A stretch of DNA of 64,000 nucleotides, taken from contig NW_027484950.1 in assembly GCF_050908995.1 (NCBI RefSeq), forward strand, positions 32,406 through 96,405. Direction: 5' to 3'. The notes under the pieces are model-generated. The model was not told where the DNA came from. It did not search any database and was given only the letters and a program-made list of their open reading frames with translations. Positions 21,724-33,567 of the stretch are shown here, one piece after another. Numbering within the stretch: position 1 is the first letter of the stretch; each line of letters starts with the position of its first letter. Made by a program: the position numbers and the translations under genes. The stretch comes from Andrena cerasifolii (lineage: Eukaryota > Arthropoda > Insecta > Hymenoptera > Andrenidae).

Positions 21724-24700
21724 TCATTTTCTATTCAATAACTTCGACTTACTTTTAAAACTTCCACCATTTGCCAATCTCACCGCATTCAAATTATCAC
21801 ACTTTATAAATTTCTTAACTCTATCTCCCAGTCCAATTTCATTCAGCAAATCATTACACCATATCACTTCTTTCACTCCCTCTAACAACGCTTCAACTTC
21901 GCTTTCTGTAGATGATAACGCCACTCTTGCTTGCTTCTTGCTTCTCCAGTGTATTAAGTCCTCATTTCTGTACAGCAACAATCCAGTGAAGGATTTTGCA
22001 TCTTGTGTGCTATCCCACGATGCATCAGTCTCACATTTAATTTCTATGGTACAATTCTTATGTCCAAACACAAGACGGTAGTTGATAGTCCCCTTTAAAT
22101 ATCTTAATATCCTCTTCAAACCAACCATATGTATCGTTTTTGGTTCTTTGTTAAACTGAGATAAACAACTCACTGCAATTGATATGTCTGGTCTAGCATA
22201 TACGCTCAGGTACATAAGCCTCCCCATCAGTTCTTGATATTCCTCTATATTGCATACTCGACTATTTTCATTATTGTCCATCTTCACATTAATGTCCATC
22301 GGCGATGTAGCTATGTTGCAGTCTTGCATTCCATATAATTCTAGCAGCTTTTCAATGTAGTCCTTTAGGTGTACTTCAATCTTTCCTTCTTCCTGTTCAA
22401 CCTGCATTCCTAATATATTCCTTGCTTCTCCCAAATTTTTCATGTCTATCTCTCTTCCTATCTCTTCCATATATTTCTTTTCGTATTCATCTCTGCTTGA
22501 TATAATAATCATGTCGTCTACATGTATGCCACAATATAAAAAATCCTTTCCTTCTGTTTTGTAAAACAGACATTGGTCTTCTTTGCTCTGTTCCAGCCCA
22601 GTTTTTAGTAACACCTTTGTAAGAAATTGATTCCAACATCTTCCTGCTTGCTTCAGCCCATATACACTTTTCTTTAATCTGCATACACAGTCATTACTCT
22701 TTTCATACCCCTTTGGTAACTCCATATATATTTCTTCCTCCAAGTCTCCATGCAAGAAGGCCGTTTTCACATCATATATTCTTGTCGTTCTGCCCTTTTC
22801 AGCGCTTATGCTAAACAACAGTCTAACTGTTTCGATTCGTATTACAGGTGCAAACGTTTCATCATAATCATAACCTGGACGTTGCCCACATCCAATCGCC
22901 ACCAAACGAGCTTTGTATCTCTTCACCTTTGTATTCGGGTTTTCTTTGATATTATACACCCATTTGCTGTTTATTACTTTTCTCGCTTTTGGGCGCGCAA
23001 CCACATCCCATACTTCGTGTTTATTCATTGAATCGATTTCCTCATCCATAGCTTGTTTCCATCTCTCCCAATTTATTGATTCTTTTGCCTGTCTTATAGT
23101 CTTTGGGATCTCTTCGTCGATTATTAACATCGTGCTATGTTTTTCCTTTATTCTCTCTGATCTTCTTAACCCACTTCTCTCTGCTCTTCGTTCTTCTTCT
23201 TCCATTTCTTTATTTCTTCGTGCTTGCATCACTTCCTTTGTCGTGCCTTCAGGTCGCCCTCTATCTCTGATACGAATTGGCTGTTCCACAATTTCTATCG
23301 CCTCCTCTTCATTTTCATTCTCGTTTTCTCCTTCACTTTCCTCAATCAATTCTTCCATATTTGCATCCTCGTAAACGCTGTTGTCTCCCTCAGGATCTTC
23401 TCCAGCATCTTCTACATACGGTTCAATTTCTTCATTCTTCTTTTCATCATCTAGTCCTATAATTACCAGTTCATTAGTTTTATCGGATTGTCTCCTGTCG
23501 TCACCCTTTAATAGCTCCATTCCATTCTTAGTTTCGTCAAATTTTACATCACAATCGTTTCGTACCAATCCCCTTTCAGGTAAGTATACTCTATAAGTAC
23601 TGTTCTCTCCATAACCTAAAAATATTCCCTTACATGTTTTCGGTTCAAATTTATTTTTCAAACCTTCCATGTTCAGTAAATACGCCACACAACCAAATCT
23701 TCTTATGTACTTTACATTCGGCTTTCTTCTATTCCATAATTCATATGGCGTCTTCCCATGTACATTTGTCTTCACCCTATTCTTGATATGTGCTGACGTA
23801 CACACCGCTTCTGCCCAAAAATCCATGGGCAGACACGAGTCTGACATTATTGACCTCGTCATCTCTATTAGTGACCTGTTACCTCTCTCTGCCACTCCAT
23901 TACACTGTGGCGTTCTAGCTGGGCTCAATTCATGCTTAATCCCTTTGTTTTCCAACCATTTTTTTAAATCAGCTCCAATGAATTCGCCTCCATTGTCTGA
24001 ACGAATTGCCTTAAGTCTTTTTCCAGATTGATTCTCTCTTAGTATTATTAACCTCTTCAATTTATCCGCTGCCTCTCCTTTTTCCTTCAACACTTCAACA
24101 AAAAACACCCTCGAATAATCATCAATTATGGTAAACACATACCTCTTCCCACCTTTTGAGGTTGGATTTATAGGCCCAATTAAGTCCATGTGCCACAATT
24201 GCAAAATTCCATCACTTCTTCTACATTCCAATCTGGCGTGCACCTTTCTACAGGCCTTTCCTTCGATACAACATTCACATTGGATATTAATTCTATCTTG
24301 TTCTTTCATGCCGTCTACCCACTCTTCTTTCTTCATGTCCTCTATGGTCCTCTTGTTCACATGTCCCAGTCTTCTATGCCACATGTCCTCTTCCACTGCT
24401 GCTGTCACCATTTCACGGCTCGTTGTCATTGACTCCACGTAATATCCATTTCCTCTACGCACTGCTGTCATCTGTACCCTTCCTCGGTCTTTATATATCT
24501 TAGCACCATATTTGTCAAATTTCACATCATACCCATAGTCTGTAAACTTGGCCACAGATAATAAATTTGTGTTCAGATCTGGTACGCATAAAACATTTTT
24601 TAATCTCACCCCATTTTCTATTGCTTCCTGCTTCATAGGTACCTCTCCAATGCCTCTGGAAATCAGCTTCCTTCCCTCCTTGTCGGCCAATGTTATTTCT

Positions 24701-25769
24701 CTCTCCTCCTTTTGCAGCTTGTCAAATATCTCCACATCACATGTCATATGGCTTGTTGAGCCAGAGTCCAACAGCCACTCTAATTTCTTAACGTCCATGT
24801 CTCTGACACCCTCTTTTACATTTCTTTCAGTTTCATTCGCGCATATTTGTTCACTCGCAGTCTTCACAGCTTCTTCAGTCGTTGTCATCATTGCCTCGCC
24901 TCTGCCACGTCCTCGTCCATCTTTTCTCTGTTGATTCTTCCTTTGAAATCCACCTCTATGTCCTCTTCCTCGATAGGATTTGTAATTTTTTGTCTCCTTA
25001 CAATCCGTTGATATATGCCCAACTCCTTGGCAGTTGTAACACTTCTTACTTCCATAGCAATCTCTGGATACATGACCCCTTTTTCCACAATTATAGCAAC
25101 TGATCTCACCTTTCAATTTTTCTTTTGCTCTTCGTACCCCCTCTTGATCTTTTGTACTCCTATCTTCTTTTCTTTTTTCCTTTCTAGCTTCCTCTTGTTT
25201 CAGTGCATACCTTACGTCATTGATGGTTGTGTCTCTTTGATTTTCCAGTATCCTCACATTTTGGTCGAATTCCAGTCTCAAACCTCTCAAAATGTACATC
25301 TTTAATTCATACTCTTCTATGGGTTTTCCCAATTGTATGCATTGGTTCCTTAAAGCCTCAGCTCTATTCACGAATTCGTCCACCTTTTCTTCTTTCTTCA
25401 TTTGTAGATTCGTCAATTCGTTTAACGCTCTCGCCTTCACTTGTTCAGATTCCGCAGCCATGTTATATTTTATCAAGTTCCACATTCTATCCGCGCTTTT
25501 TTCATTACAATATTTCAATACTTGCGCCTTTGCCATTGTGTTTATCATGACAGTTCTTGCAGCGTGACTATCATCGTCCCAGTGGTCCCAATTTTTTAAT
25601 TTTTGTGCATAATTCTCTTCTCCCTCCGTAGGCTTTTCTGGTTGTTTTACCCCCATCACTTTCTTCCATAGTTTTTTGCTCTTAATATTCCCTCTATCTT
25701 TTCTTTCCACAGAAAGTAATTTGCGTCATCGAGCTGCTCAACGCTCGTTAGATTCCAACTACACGACAT
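21724..25769 (-). pseudogene. gag-pol: Copia gag-pol polyprotein, nearly intact
   Basis: The long frame (1328 codons, 25710 to 21724) encodes, in order: Gag with two CX2CX4HX4C zinc knuckles (about residues 205-218 and 224-237), RGG-like basic stretch, protease DSGSTSHM (about 315), integrase HHCC (WHRRLGH...CECC) and D,D,E motifs (HMDLIGP, IRSDNGGEF, GVAERGN), linker with RDRGRPEG, RT with HVDD (about 1060), and RNase H (TDASWDS, STESEVEAL). This is the copia order, integrase before RT. The recognised start is ATG 25769 in another frame, giving the usual copia Gag opening; it passes into the long frame by a -1 shift at A_AAA_AAC (25671-25677). The frame stops early at 21724: beyond the TGA and a second in-frame stop, a recognisable copia C-terminal tail of about 50 codons continues. 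Confidence 0.9.
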
Positions 25770-25856
25770 TTTTCTTTGTTCTCGTCACATGCGCCACGTG
25801 CTTTTCCCACTGATATTTTTGTTTAAATCTTTTAAACTATGGACTTTCCAACCACT

Positions 25857-25867
25857 CTCTGCTACCA
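25857..25867 (-). promoter_or_regulatory. Primer binding site of copia H, tRNA-iMet type
   Basis: On the minus strand TGGTAGCAGAG, three bases after the 5' LTR. This complements the CUCUGCUACCA 3' end known for animal initiator tRNA-Met. The match ends after 11 bases. Confidence 0.75.
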
Positions 25868-25870
25868 TAT

Positions 25871-26120
25871 TGTGGGGACGGGAATAGTAATCGCACAACA
25901 CTTTAACATTAAGAATTAGGATATAATATACTTTTAAGATAAAAAGTACTGAACTCCCCAGCACGTGTTGCCTCTTCTATATCCTGAACATAGACTACGT
26001 ATAACACTCCATGCATACTCTCTCCAACTACTCTTACTTCCCACTTTCACCCATAGGTGTCTCGCGCATACGTGACTCTGCAGGCCCATTCACAATAAAA
26101 CAATCATGCATACATTCACA
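25871..26120 (-). repeat. 5' LTR of copia H
   Basis: 250 bp, partner of 21309-21558, followed by the right copy of the target duplication. Confidence 0.92.
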
Positions 26121-26125
26121 ATAAC

Positions 26126-26580
26126 AACATAAGCAAAAAATAAGTAAACAATTTAAAAAGAATTAAAAAAATGATTTAAAAAAATAAAAAAAGAATTAAA
26201 AAAGAAAAAAATAAGGAAAAAATTTTTTTAAAAAAATTATAAAATTTAAAAATAATAATAAATGAATTAAAGAAAAATTAAGTAAATAAAATTTGTTAAA
26301 AAATTTTAAAACCATTAGAAAAAAATGTACAAATTTTTTTTAAAAAATTGAAGAAAAATATTTTAAAAAAATAAATAAAAAATTTTTAAAAAAAATTTAA
26401 AACAAATTTAAAAAAAAATTAAAAAAAATAAAATAAAAATTTAAAAAAAAATTTTAAAAAATTAATTTTTTTTAAAAAAGTTAAAAAATAATAATAATAA
26501 TAAATGGATTAAAGAAAAATTAAATAAACAAATTTTTTAAAGAATTTTAAAAAAATAAGAAACAATTTTAAAAAAAATTA
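26126..26580. repeat. A-rich satellite block
   Basis: A-rich on this strand, with two copies of aaatgaattaaagaaaaatt or aaatggattaaagaaaaatt (about 26260, 26500), the reverse complement of the phrase in T-rich blocks. Nothing else is seen. Confidence 0.85.
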
Positions 26581-26636
26581 TGTCACGTCCCGGGTGAGGT
26601 CATTAGGAACGATGACTATGGGGAAGGAAAAAGACG

Positions 26637-26951
26637 GGCGCGAATCTAAAATCCAGCACTCTGAGATTTTTGGGGGAAGACCAGGCGCGAATATAGAATC
26701 CGTCACACTGAGGGTTTGGAAGGAACTTAGGCGCGAATATTGAATCCGTCACTCTGAGGGTTTGAAAGTAATTCAGGCGCGAATCTATAATCCAGCACAC
26801 TGAGGGTTTGGAAGGAGAGGAACGTCAGGCGCGAATCTTGAATCCAGCACACTGAGGGTTTTGAAGGAGAGGAACGTCAGGCGCGAATCTTGAATCCAGC
26901 ACACTGAGGATTTTGAAGGGGATCAGGTGCGAATATTAAATCCGTCACTCT
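26637..26951 (-). repeat. U5 tandem array of solo family II LTR
   Basis: Seven units beginning GGCGCGAAT, then AATCC, CACACTGAGGG or CACTCTGAGGG, and a GGAAGG-type spacer of varying length. Same repeat as 4391-4736 on the other strand. Confidence 0.85.
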
Positions 26952-27705
26952 AATCGACCAGGGAAGGTTTTAAAAGGCGAATACACACCCTGGAAACACC
27001 TGTTAGGTCTTATTTTAGTTTTGGCTCGGTAATTGGATTTACCGTTATATTATTCGGCTCATGCAATAGTATGTTTGTAAACAGAGTAAGCGTCTCGCGT
27101 TCACTAACAGAAATCAGCTGTTGCGGCAGCTTGTTTGTTTGGGATCTTTGTAACCAAAGGGTGCACACAATAATTCAAAGCGTGATTTAAAACAAAGCGG
27201 TTTATTAATAATGCTGGGGATTTTAAGCATTGGCACATGACATTGATATAGATAGTAATTAATCACAACATGAAAATATGAATACGAAGTACATAGATAT
27301 AAGCAAATGCGATTATTATAGAAGCAATAAGCGTTGCTAATACGAAATATAAATGATCGCAATAAGCTTTAGAATGCAATATAACATGGAATACAATAAG
27401 AATAGTAATGCAAAATATATATATACACAAAGAAGCATTAATGAGAATATATATATGTAGGTAATAAACGTTAGTAATACAAAATAATGAAGGTTCGCAA
27501 TAAGCTTTGATAGACAAAATAATAATAGTCAATGGTATGGAGATGAATAACAATATTAATAATTATAATTGCTTACGGTAGTTGCCGTAGAGCACTGATT
27601 TGAACACTTTTGGAATCATCCAATTATAAACTTTTCGTAATATAATTTAGTCGTTCACGGACTTTTGTGACAGAAAAATGATCGCTCTGGCCTCTCAGGA
27701 CCTCG

Positions 27706-27713
27706 TATTTATA
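27706..27713 (-). promoter_or_regulatory. TATA box of family II LTR
   Basis: TATAAATA on the minus strand, followed by CGAGGTCCTGAGAGGCC. The same box is at 51934-51941 in the plus-strand fragment. Confidence 0.65.
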
Positions 27714-27810
27714 AGATTTTACAGGAGTATTGCGGGGGGTACGCGCGGTAAAGACCTTGACATATTTAAGAAATAAGTCGTAGTAGGACTTCCGGGGTTT
27801 TTATAAACGG

Positions 27811-27830
27811 TACGTCTATTAATAGACGTA
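27811..27830. promoter_or_regulatory. 20-bp perfect palindrome in U3
   Basis: TACGTCTATTAATAGACGTA, perfectly self-complementary, about 100 bp upstream of the TATA box. The copy at 51817-51836 has one mismatch. Confidence 0.6.
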
Positions 27831-28309
27831 TTTATGTCACGTACGCCAAATATACGTCGCAATTAGGTTTCTCGGGTTTTTATGACTGCGAAAAGAGATA
27901 CTCAACTCGTCGTATGGATTTCGGGTGTTTTATAGGAAAGGGGTTAGATTGGCTTGGACTCTGTGAGTCGTAAAGAGGGGATTGAGACGTGGTCTCGATT
28001 TAAGAGGGTTTTTGTAACGATGGACTTGTTTGAATTCGTTTTAAAGGGAAGGATTCGTGCCTCATGTGGCGAATAGGCGAACGAGTTTTGTAACGATTAT
28101 CTCGTGATGGGGATCTCTAAGATACATCATCGAGGTGGAGTTTTGTATCGATCATCTTGTATTGGGGACCGCTAAGGTACAACATCAAGGTGATCGACGA
28201 TTGAGGAGATGGGGTAAGAGTTGAGTTTCAGGGACTTCGGTGGAGTAGTTTTGAGGTTTACTAATAGATTTTTGGAATAGGACCGCGCGAAAAATAGTGG
28301 GACGTAACA

Positions 28310-28649
28310 AAAATTACAAAAATATATAAAAAGAAAGAAAATAATTAATAATTTCTATAAAGAAAAAATAAATAAATAAATAAAATTTTTAAAAAATTAA
28401 AAAAAAAAAAAATTTTAATTTTATTTTAAATTTATTTTATTTTATTTTTTTTAGAAATTTTTTAATTTTTAAAATTATTTAAGGTTTAAAATTAATTTTT
28501 TTAAAATTTTTTTAAAAAATTTGTAAAAAATTTTTTTAATTAATTTTCTTTCTTTATTTTTTAATTTCTTTTTTTTTTTTAAACTTGAAATTTATCTATA
28601 AAATTTTTTAAAATATTTTTTAAACAATTTTTTTATATTTTTTAAAAAA
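28310..28649. repeat. Short satellite block before copy C
   Basis: A-rich, then T-rich from about 28410. Carries the phrase aaggtttaaaattaa shared with the DNA upstream of copy B. No gene. Confidence 0.8.
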
Positions 28650-31600
28650 TTCCCAATCCCGGCTCCACCCTTGGTACAATAAGAGTAACCATCTTGGGCA
28701 ACGACGTGACGTTCCATGTACTCAACGACGAATTCCCAATTAAAACCCAAGGAATATTAGGGTCAGAATTTTTAATGGAACGCGACGTAACAATAAACTA
28801 CTTGGAGAAGCGTTTAGAGTCCCACGGAACTTCAATTACGTTCGTAGACAGGAACCCGGTCGTATTAACCGCGAGGTCAAAGACCACCTTCGTACATGTA
28901 GGTAACCCGAATATAGAAGAAGGGTATTTGCCCCGGTTAGACCTAGGTACAGGAGTCCATGCCGGTAACGCGCTTGTCCGTAACCAAGACGGCACGGCAT
29001 ACCTGCAAATAATAAATTCAAATGGGGTAGACACAGCAGTCACAATACCCACCGTTGAACTAGAGGAATTCGACAGGATAATTCCGGAACCCAGACAGAA
29101 CCGACCAAAAGAGACCACAATGCCGACAGGCATCATTCCCATCCCCGACCTAATAAAAAACAAGTCCCTCTTTGACCCGGATCCGTCGATCCACTATTTC
29201 GAGGCACCCGCGAAGGTGCACTCATTTTCAACCCCTGCGCATTACGCCAAATTTACCCTTCCCCTAACCTCCCTTAAGTCTCTTGCGGCTACGTCTGGAT
29301 AAAAAAACACTGGAAATTTCCGAGGAAACCCCTTCGAGGGTAGAACGAAAACTTCAATCAATCTCAACGGAACATATGAATCAGGAGGAAAAACACCATG
29401 TCCAAGAAATTATAAGGAAAACCCATGGCCTTTTCCATCTACCAGACGAGAAGTTAGGTCATACGAATGTCATCCAGCACAGGATACAGACGACGGACCC
29501 AGTACCTGTCAACACGAAACAATGTCGCTTCCCTCCAGTGCATAAGAAGGAAATCGACCAACAAGTAGGCAAGCTACTGGAAAATAAAATTGTGAAACCA
29601 TCATTGTCTCCCTATAACTCACCCGTCTGGATTGTGTCCAAGAAGCCAGGACCTGATGGGGAACCCCAGTGGCGAATGGTAATAGATTTTAGGGAACTCA
29701 ACAAAAAGACCGTTCCCGACGCATACCCACTTCCAAATATCAATGAGATATTGGATCAATTAGGAGGAGCCAAGTACTTCTCCGTGTGTGACCTCGCTTC
29801 GGGTTTCCACCAAATACCTATGAAGCCGGAAGACGCACCAAAAACAGCATTCTCTACACCTCATGGACACTACGAGTTTGTAAGAATGCCATTTGGGCTT
29901 TGTAATGCACCGGCGACTTTCCAACGTTTGATGGACCACACACTTACGGGGCTCCAGGGCACAGAAATGTTCGTTTATTTGGCCGATATCGTCCTCTACG
30001 CAAGTTCCCTCACGGAACACTTAATTAAATTTAAAAAACTCGCCCATCGCCTACGAGAAGCAAACCTTTAACTCCAACCTTCCAAATGTAAGTTCCTGCA
30101 CAGAGAAGTCGCATATTTGGGACACATAATCACCGAGGAAGGTGTGAAACCGGACCAACAAAAAGTCCAAGCAGTCCGGAACTACCCTGCACCTCGCACA
30201 CCAAAGGGAATCAAAGAATTCCTTGGACTGACCGGATATTACAGAAGGTTTATCCCAGAGTTTTCTAAAACGGCTCGCCCATTAACCTCGTTACTGAAGA
30301 AGGACACAGCATTCGCCTGGGGACCGTCCCAGCAAAGCGCCTTCGATCACCTAAGATCAGCATTGCAGAACGAACCTATCCTACAATATCCAAATTTCGA
30401 ACTAGAATTTCACGTTACTACAGACGCCTCCGAATATGCTATAGGAGGAATATTGAGTCAAGCCGTCGCAGATAAAGAGCTACCGATTGCTTACGCTTCC
30501 CGACTCCTGAAGAAGGCCGAAATAAATTACTCGACTATAGAAAAGGAACTCTTAGCTATAGTATACTGCGTCAGATACTTCCGACCTTACCTTTATGGAA
30601 GGAAATTTATTTTATATACCGACCATCAACCCTTGATTTGGTTACATAAGGTGAAGGACCGGACGTCACGCCTCGTTAGATGGCGCCTAAAACTAGCGGA
30701 ATATAAATATGAAATTCGCACTCAGTCAGGAAAAAGCAACAAACTTGCTGACGCTATATCCGTAATCCTCCTACAGTAGCGGTTTGTCCTATAAGACCGC
30801 GAGAGGAAGCAGACGACGACTGGGAGGACCTATCAGGTACACCAAGTAGCCCCAAGAGGCCTCGGACCGTCAACGCACCAACCTCCGCAGCAACACCTAC
30901 GGTCAGCACCCATTGGGGAGCGATACCCCGAAGGACACAGCCGTACCGAAAGGTGCGCCAAAAGGAAACACCCACGGCGAAACCACCAGATTCCTCTCCG
31001 AATACCCTAGAAGAAACGATGAGTAGTGTAGAGGAGGAGAACCAAGAAGAAGAAAGTGAGCGGTTGAGTACTCCCCATTCAATCATGTCGCCTCCGCGAC
31101 CATTCACACCACAGGAACAGGATGATCCAGACTCCGAGGCAGTATCAATGGGGTGAAACGAATCGAGTTCACACGCGGATTCCTCAATAATCGAGCTGGA
31201 CGATCCTCACGAAGTAGCATACGAGGCAGACCCCGATCGAGACATCAGGGTGACTCCGTCAATCAGCCGCGACCCGCTATCCCTACGAAAAGATACACTC
31301 GTCTTCTTTCTAAGCGCGGATGGAAAGCCGTGCGACGACGGAGCTAAACATTTGGAAGCAATGGGAACTCTAACGGCACCAAGCGACCTCACACTGGGCA
31401 AAGCCCACGTGAAATACAATAAGGGACAAATCCTTATCGGACTGGTTATTAAGGAAACTAAAGATACGCCCTTAACCGCGACGACATGGGACGGCGCCCT
31501 TGCCTCTCTCAAAAACGTAGTACGTGAACTGATAATACATTCATTTAGCATAGCTAAAACGACAAATATCGACCAGCTAAACTGGCAAGATATTATTATG

Positions 31601-32728
31601 GGTGTCCTCGAGGCCGTCAATGACGAGGACACTAGCGTTACCATTTGTTTACAACTAGTTCAAATCCCCGTGGAATCGGAACGACAAAACATAATTACGG
31701 AAAATCACGCACCCGCGATAGCCGGACATAAGGGAGTAACTAAAATATATAACCGCATCCGCTCCCACTACTTTTGGAAAGGTATGAAGAAAGCCGTAGA
31801 AAGCTGCGTTCGGAACTGCGCGGACTGCCAACGGAAGAAACTCGCCCGTGTTAAAACCAGACAACCGATGATTCTTACTGATACGCCTGGACGCGCTTTC
31901 GATAAGGTTGCGCTGGATATAGTAGGGCCTCTGCCTACCACAAGAGCAGGCAACACCTACATACTAACCATCCAGGATTTACTGACCAAATACTTTGTAT
32001 GTGAGCCCCTCAAACAATCCACGTCAATAAAAATTGCAGATACATTCATCAAGAAATTCGTCTGTCAATTCGGAGCTCCCAGAGCCATCCTCACTGACCA
32101 AGGAACAAATTTCACTAGTAACTTCATGAAAGCGGTAGCACGGAAATTTAAAATCCAACAATTTCGAACCACAGTCTTTCACCGGCAGACTAACGGCTCT
32201 TTAGAGCGATCGCACCACGTTTTCACCGAATATCTAAAAATGTTAATCGGTATATACAGCGACTGGGACGAATGGACCGATTTGGCCGCGTTCTCTTATA
32301 ACACTAGTGTCCACGAGGGCACTGGTTACACTCCGCACGAGTTAGTATTCGGGAAAGTAGCCCGGGTACCCATCCGAAGTCCGGAACCCGAGGATTTTGA
32401 CAACGAAACGTATAACCACTACTTCTCGAAATTAAGTACGAGGGTGCAAGAATTAAAAACCGCCGCAGCGGAAAAGCTCAATAAATCTAAAATTCGGTAC
32501 AAAAGATATTATGACAACCATATAAACGAAGAGACCTTCAAACCGGGCGACTCAGTTTTCTTCCTTATAGAACCGCGAAAAGGAAAATTTGGCGACCAGT
32601 ACTCTGGTCCGCACACAATACTGGAGGTAATCCCGTCACAAAATTTAAAAATATCCTGGAAGGGCAAGACTAGGATAATACATGCGAATAAAGCGCGCCT
32701 TGGTCGAATGCGCGAGAGTCCCGGTTGA
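28650..32728 (+). pseudogene. pol: Gypsy pol (copy C), multiply broken, RT active site lost
   Basis: Protease C-terminus to integrase. Shared with B: TAA at 29300, YLAD in RT (about 29980), CDLASG in place of FDLASG, and TAA at 30069. Private: an extra A after 29300 (frameshift), a one-base loss near 30758 at the end of RNase H, TGA for TCA at 31154, and a three-base loss near 28888. From 31250 to 32728 the frame is open and holds the macrodomain-like module (about 31290-31665) and a full integrase with HHCC, D, D and the Glu of NGSLERS. Dead because of RT. Confidence 0.93.
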
Positions 32729-32804
32729 GCGTAATAACACAAACCCTATATACATGTGATTAATCAATTTAAACCCATGTCTAAAATTAGCAAAAATATC
32801 AGCC

Positions 32805-33290
32805 ATGCCCGCCTCTAGAGGAGATGGGCCTTCCTCCAGAAGGCCGCATAAAAGTGGAGGAAAGGGCCATACATTGGTCCATCTCCGATGGCGGCGCCGG
32901 CAGGCGTTAAAGGATGGAAGGAGCATATCGCCCCTCCTCCCCAAAATAATATCCTCCGTCATCGTCAGGGAGGCGACGCAGGCCACAGAAATCATCACCG
33001 TCGATGACTCTCCCCCGCCAACGCCGACGGATTGGGAGAGGATGCAGGAGGCCGCAACACCCCCGCCGCCGTATAATCCCCCCGCGTACGCGGCGACGGA
33101 ACGGGGGCTCGCCCCACCCCCTCCGTACCAGATCCCACCACCATCCTTAGATCCCGACTTCCCCATTCCTTCCGTCATTCCACCTTGGCCAGGAGTGGTG
33201 GAAATCCTGGACACGAGGTCAGCCACCAGGGTCCCAGACCACGTGGGGCTGACACCCGAGTTTTTGCGATGGTTCGATGACCTACATTAG
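32805..33290 (+). pseudogene. ORF3 (copy C), shortened by a stop
   Basis: Starts at the same ATG as in B and keeps the SUMO-interaction-like TEIITVDDSP and the PPxY motifs. TAG at 33288 (B has CAG) ends it at 161 residues; the homologous tail continues to about 33340. Confidence 0.8.
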
Positions 33291-33556
33291 AGCGGTCAGG
33301 ACCTCACCTTCCTCCTGGATGAGGATGCACCCCCTACTAAGTCCCCTCCCCACCTACCTTGTAAATAGTTCTTCCTTGTAAATAAATTCCTTGTAAATAG
33401 TTCCCTTTAGTTATAGTTTCATTATTAAAATCAAATTTTCTTATTTTCATTTTTTTTCGGGGCGCCATCACTATATATTTGTTTTTTTCGCGTGATGGCG
33501 AACAGCTAAGTCCATCCCGCTCCTTAATGTTAAGAAATGCAGGCATTTCTTCATGT

Positions 33557-33567
33557 AAGGGGGGAGG
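33557..33567 (+). promoter_or_regulatory. Polypurine tract (copy C)
   Basis: AAGGGGGGAGG immediately before the LTR. Confidence 0.85.

Larger units (their letters stand above)
21309..26120 (-). mobile_element. Copia-type element H, full length with both LTRs
   Basis: Two 250-bp LTRs (21309-21558 and 25871-26120) differ at only three positions that I can see (C/G at about 21316, C/A and A/T further in), so the insertion is recent. Flanked by a perfect 5-bp target duplication ATAAC (21304-21308 and 26121-26125) in satellite DNA. Primer site, polypurine tract and one long ORF lie between, all on the minus strand. It is the youngest and best preserved element here. Confidence 0.95.
26581..28309 (-). 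mobile_element. Solo LTR, gypsy family II
   Basis: Complete at both ends: TGTCACGTCCCGGG on this strand at the left, ...GGGACGTAACA at the right, with satellite outside both and no internal sequence. Read on the minus strand it has a 20-bp palindrome, TATA box, AATAAA (27201-27206) and a seven-unit tandem array. This is the intact reference for the truncated family II LTRs of A, E and 51394-52346. No clear target duplication in the A-rich flanks. Confidence 0.9.

Noticed and set aside
22913..25567. Many plus-strand ORFs opposite the copia polyprotein
   Set aside because: Antisense shadows of a purine-rich coding strand.
26575..28316. Target duplication AAATTA around the solo family II LTR
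   Set aside because: The two matches are not both adjacent to the LTR ends, and such words are common in the satellite.
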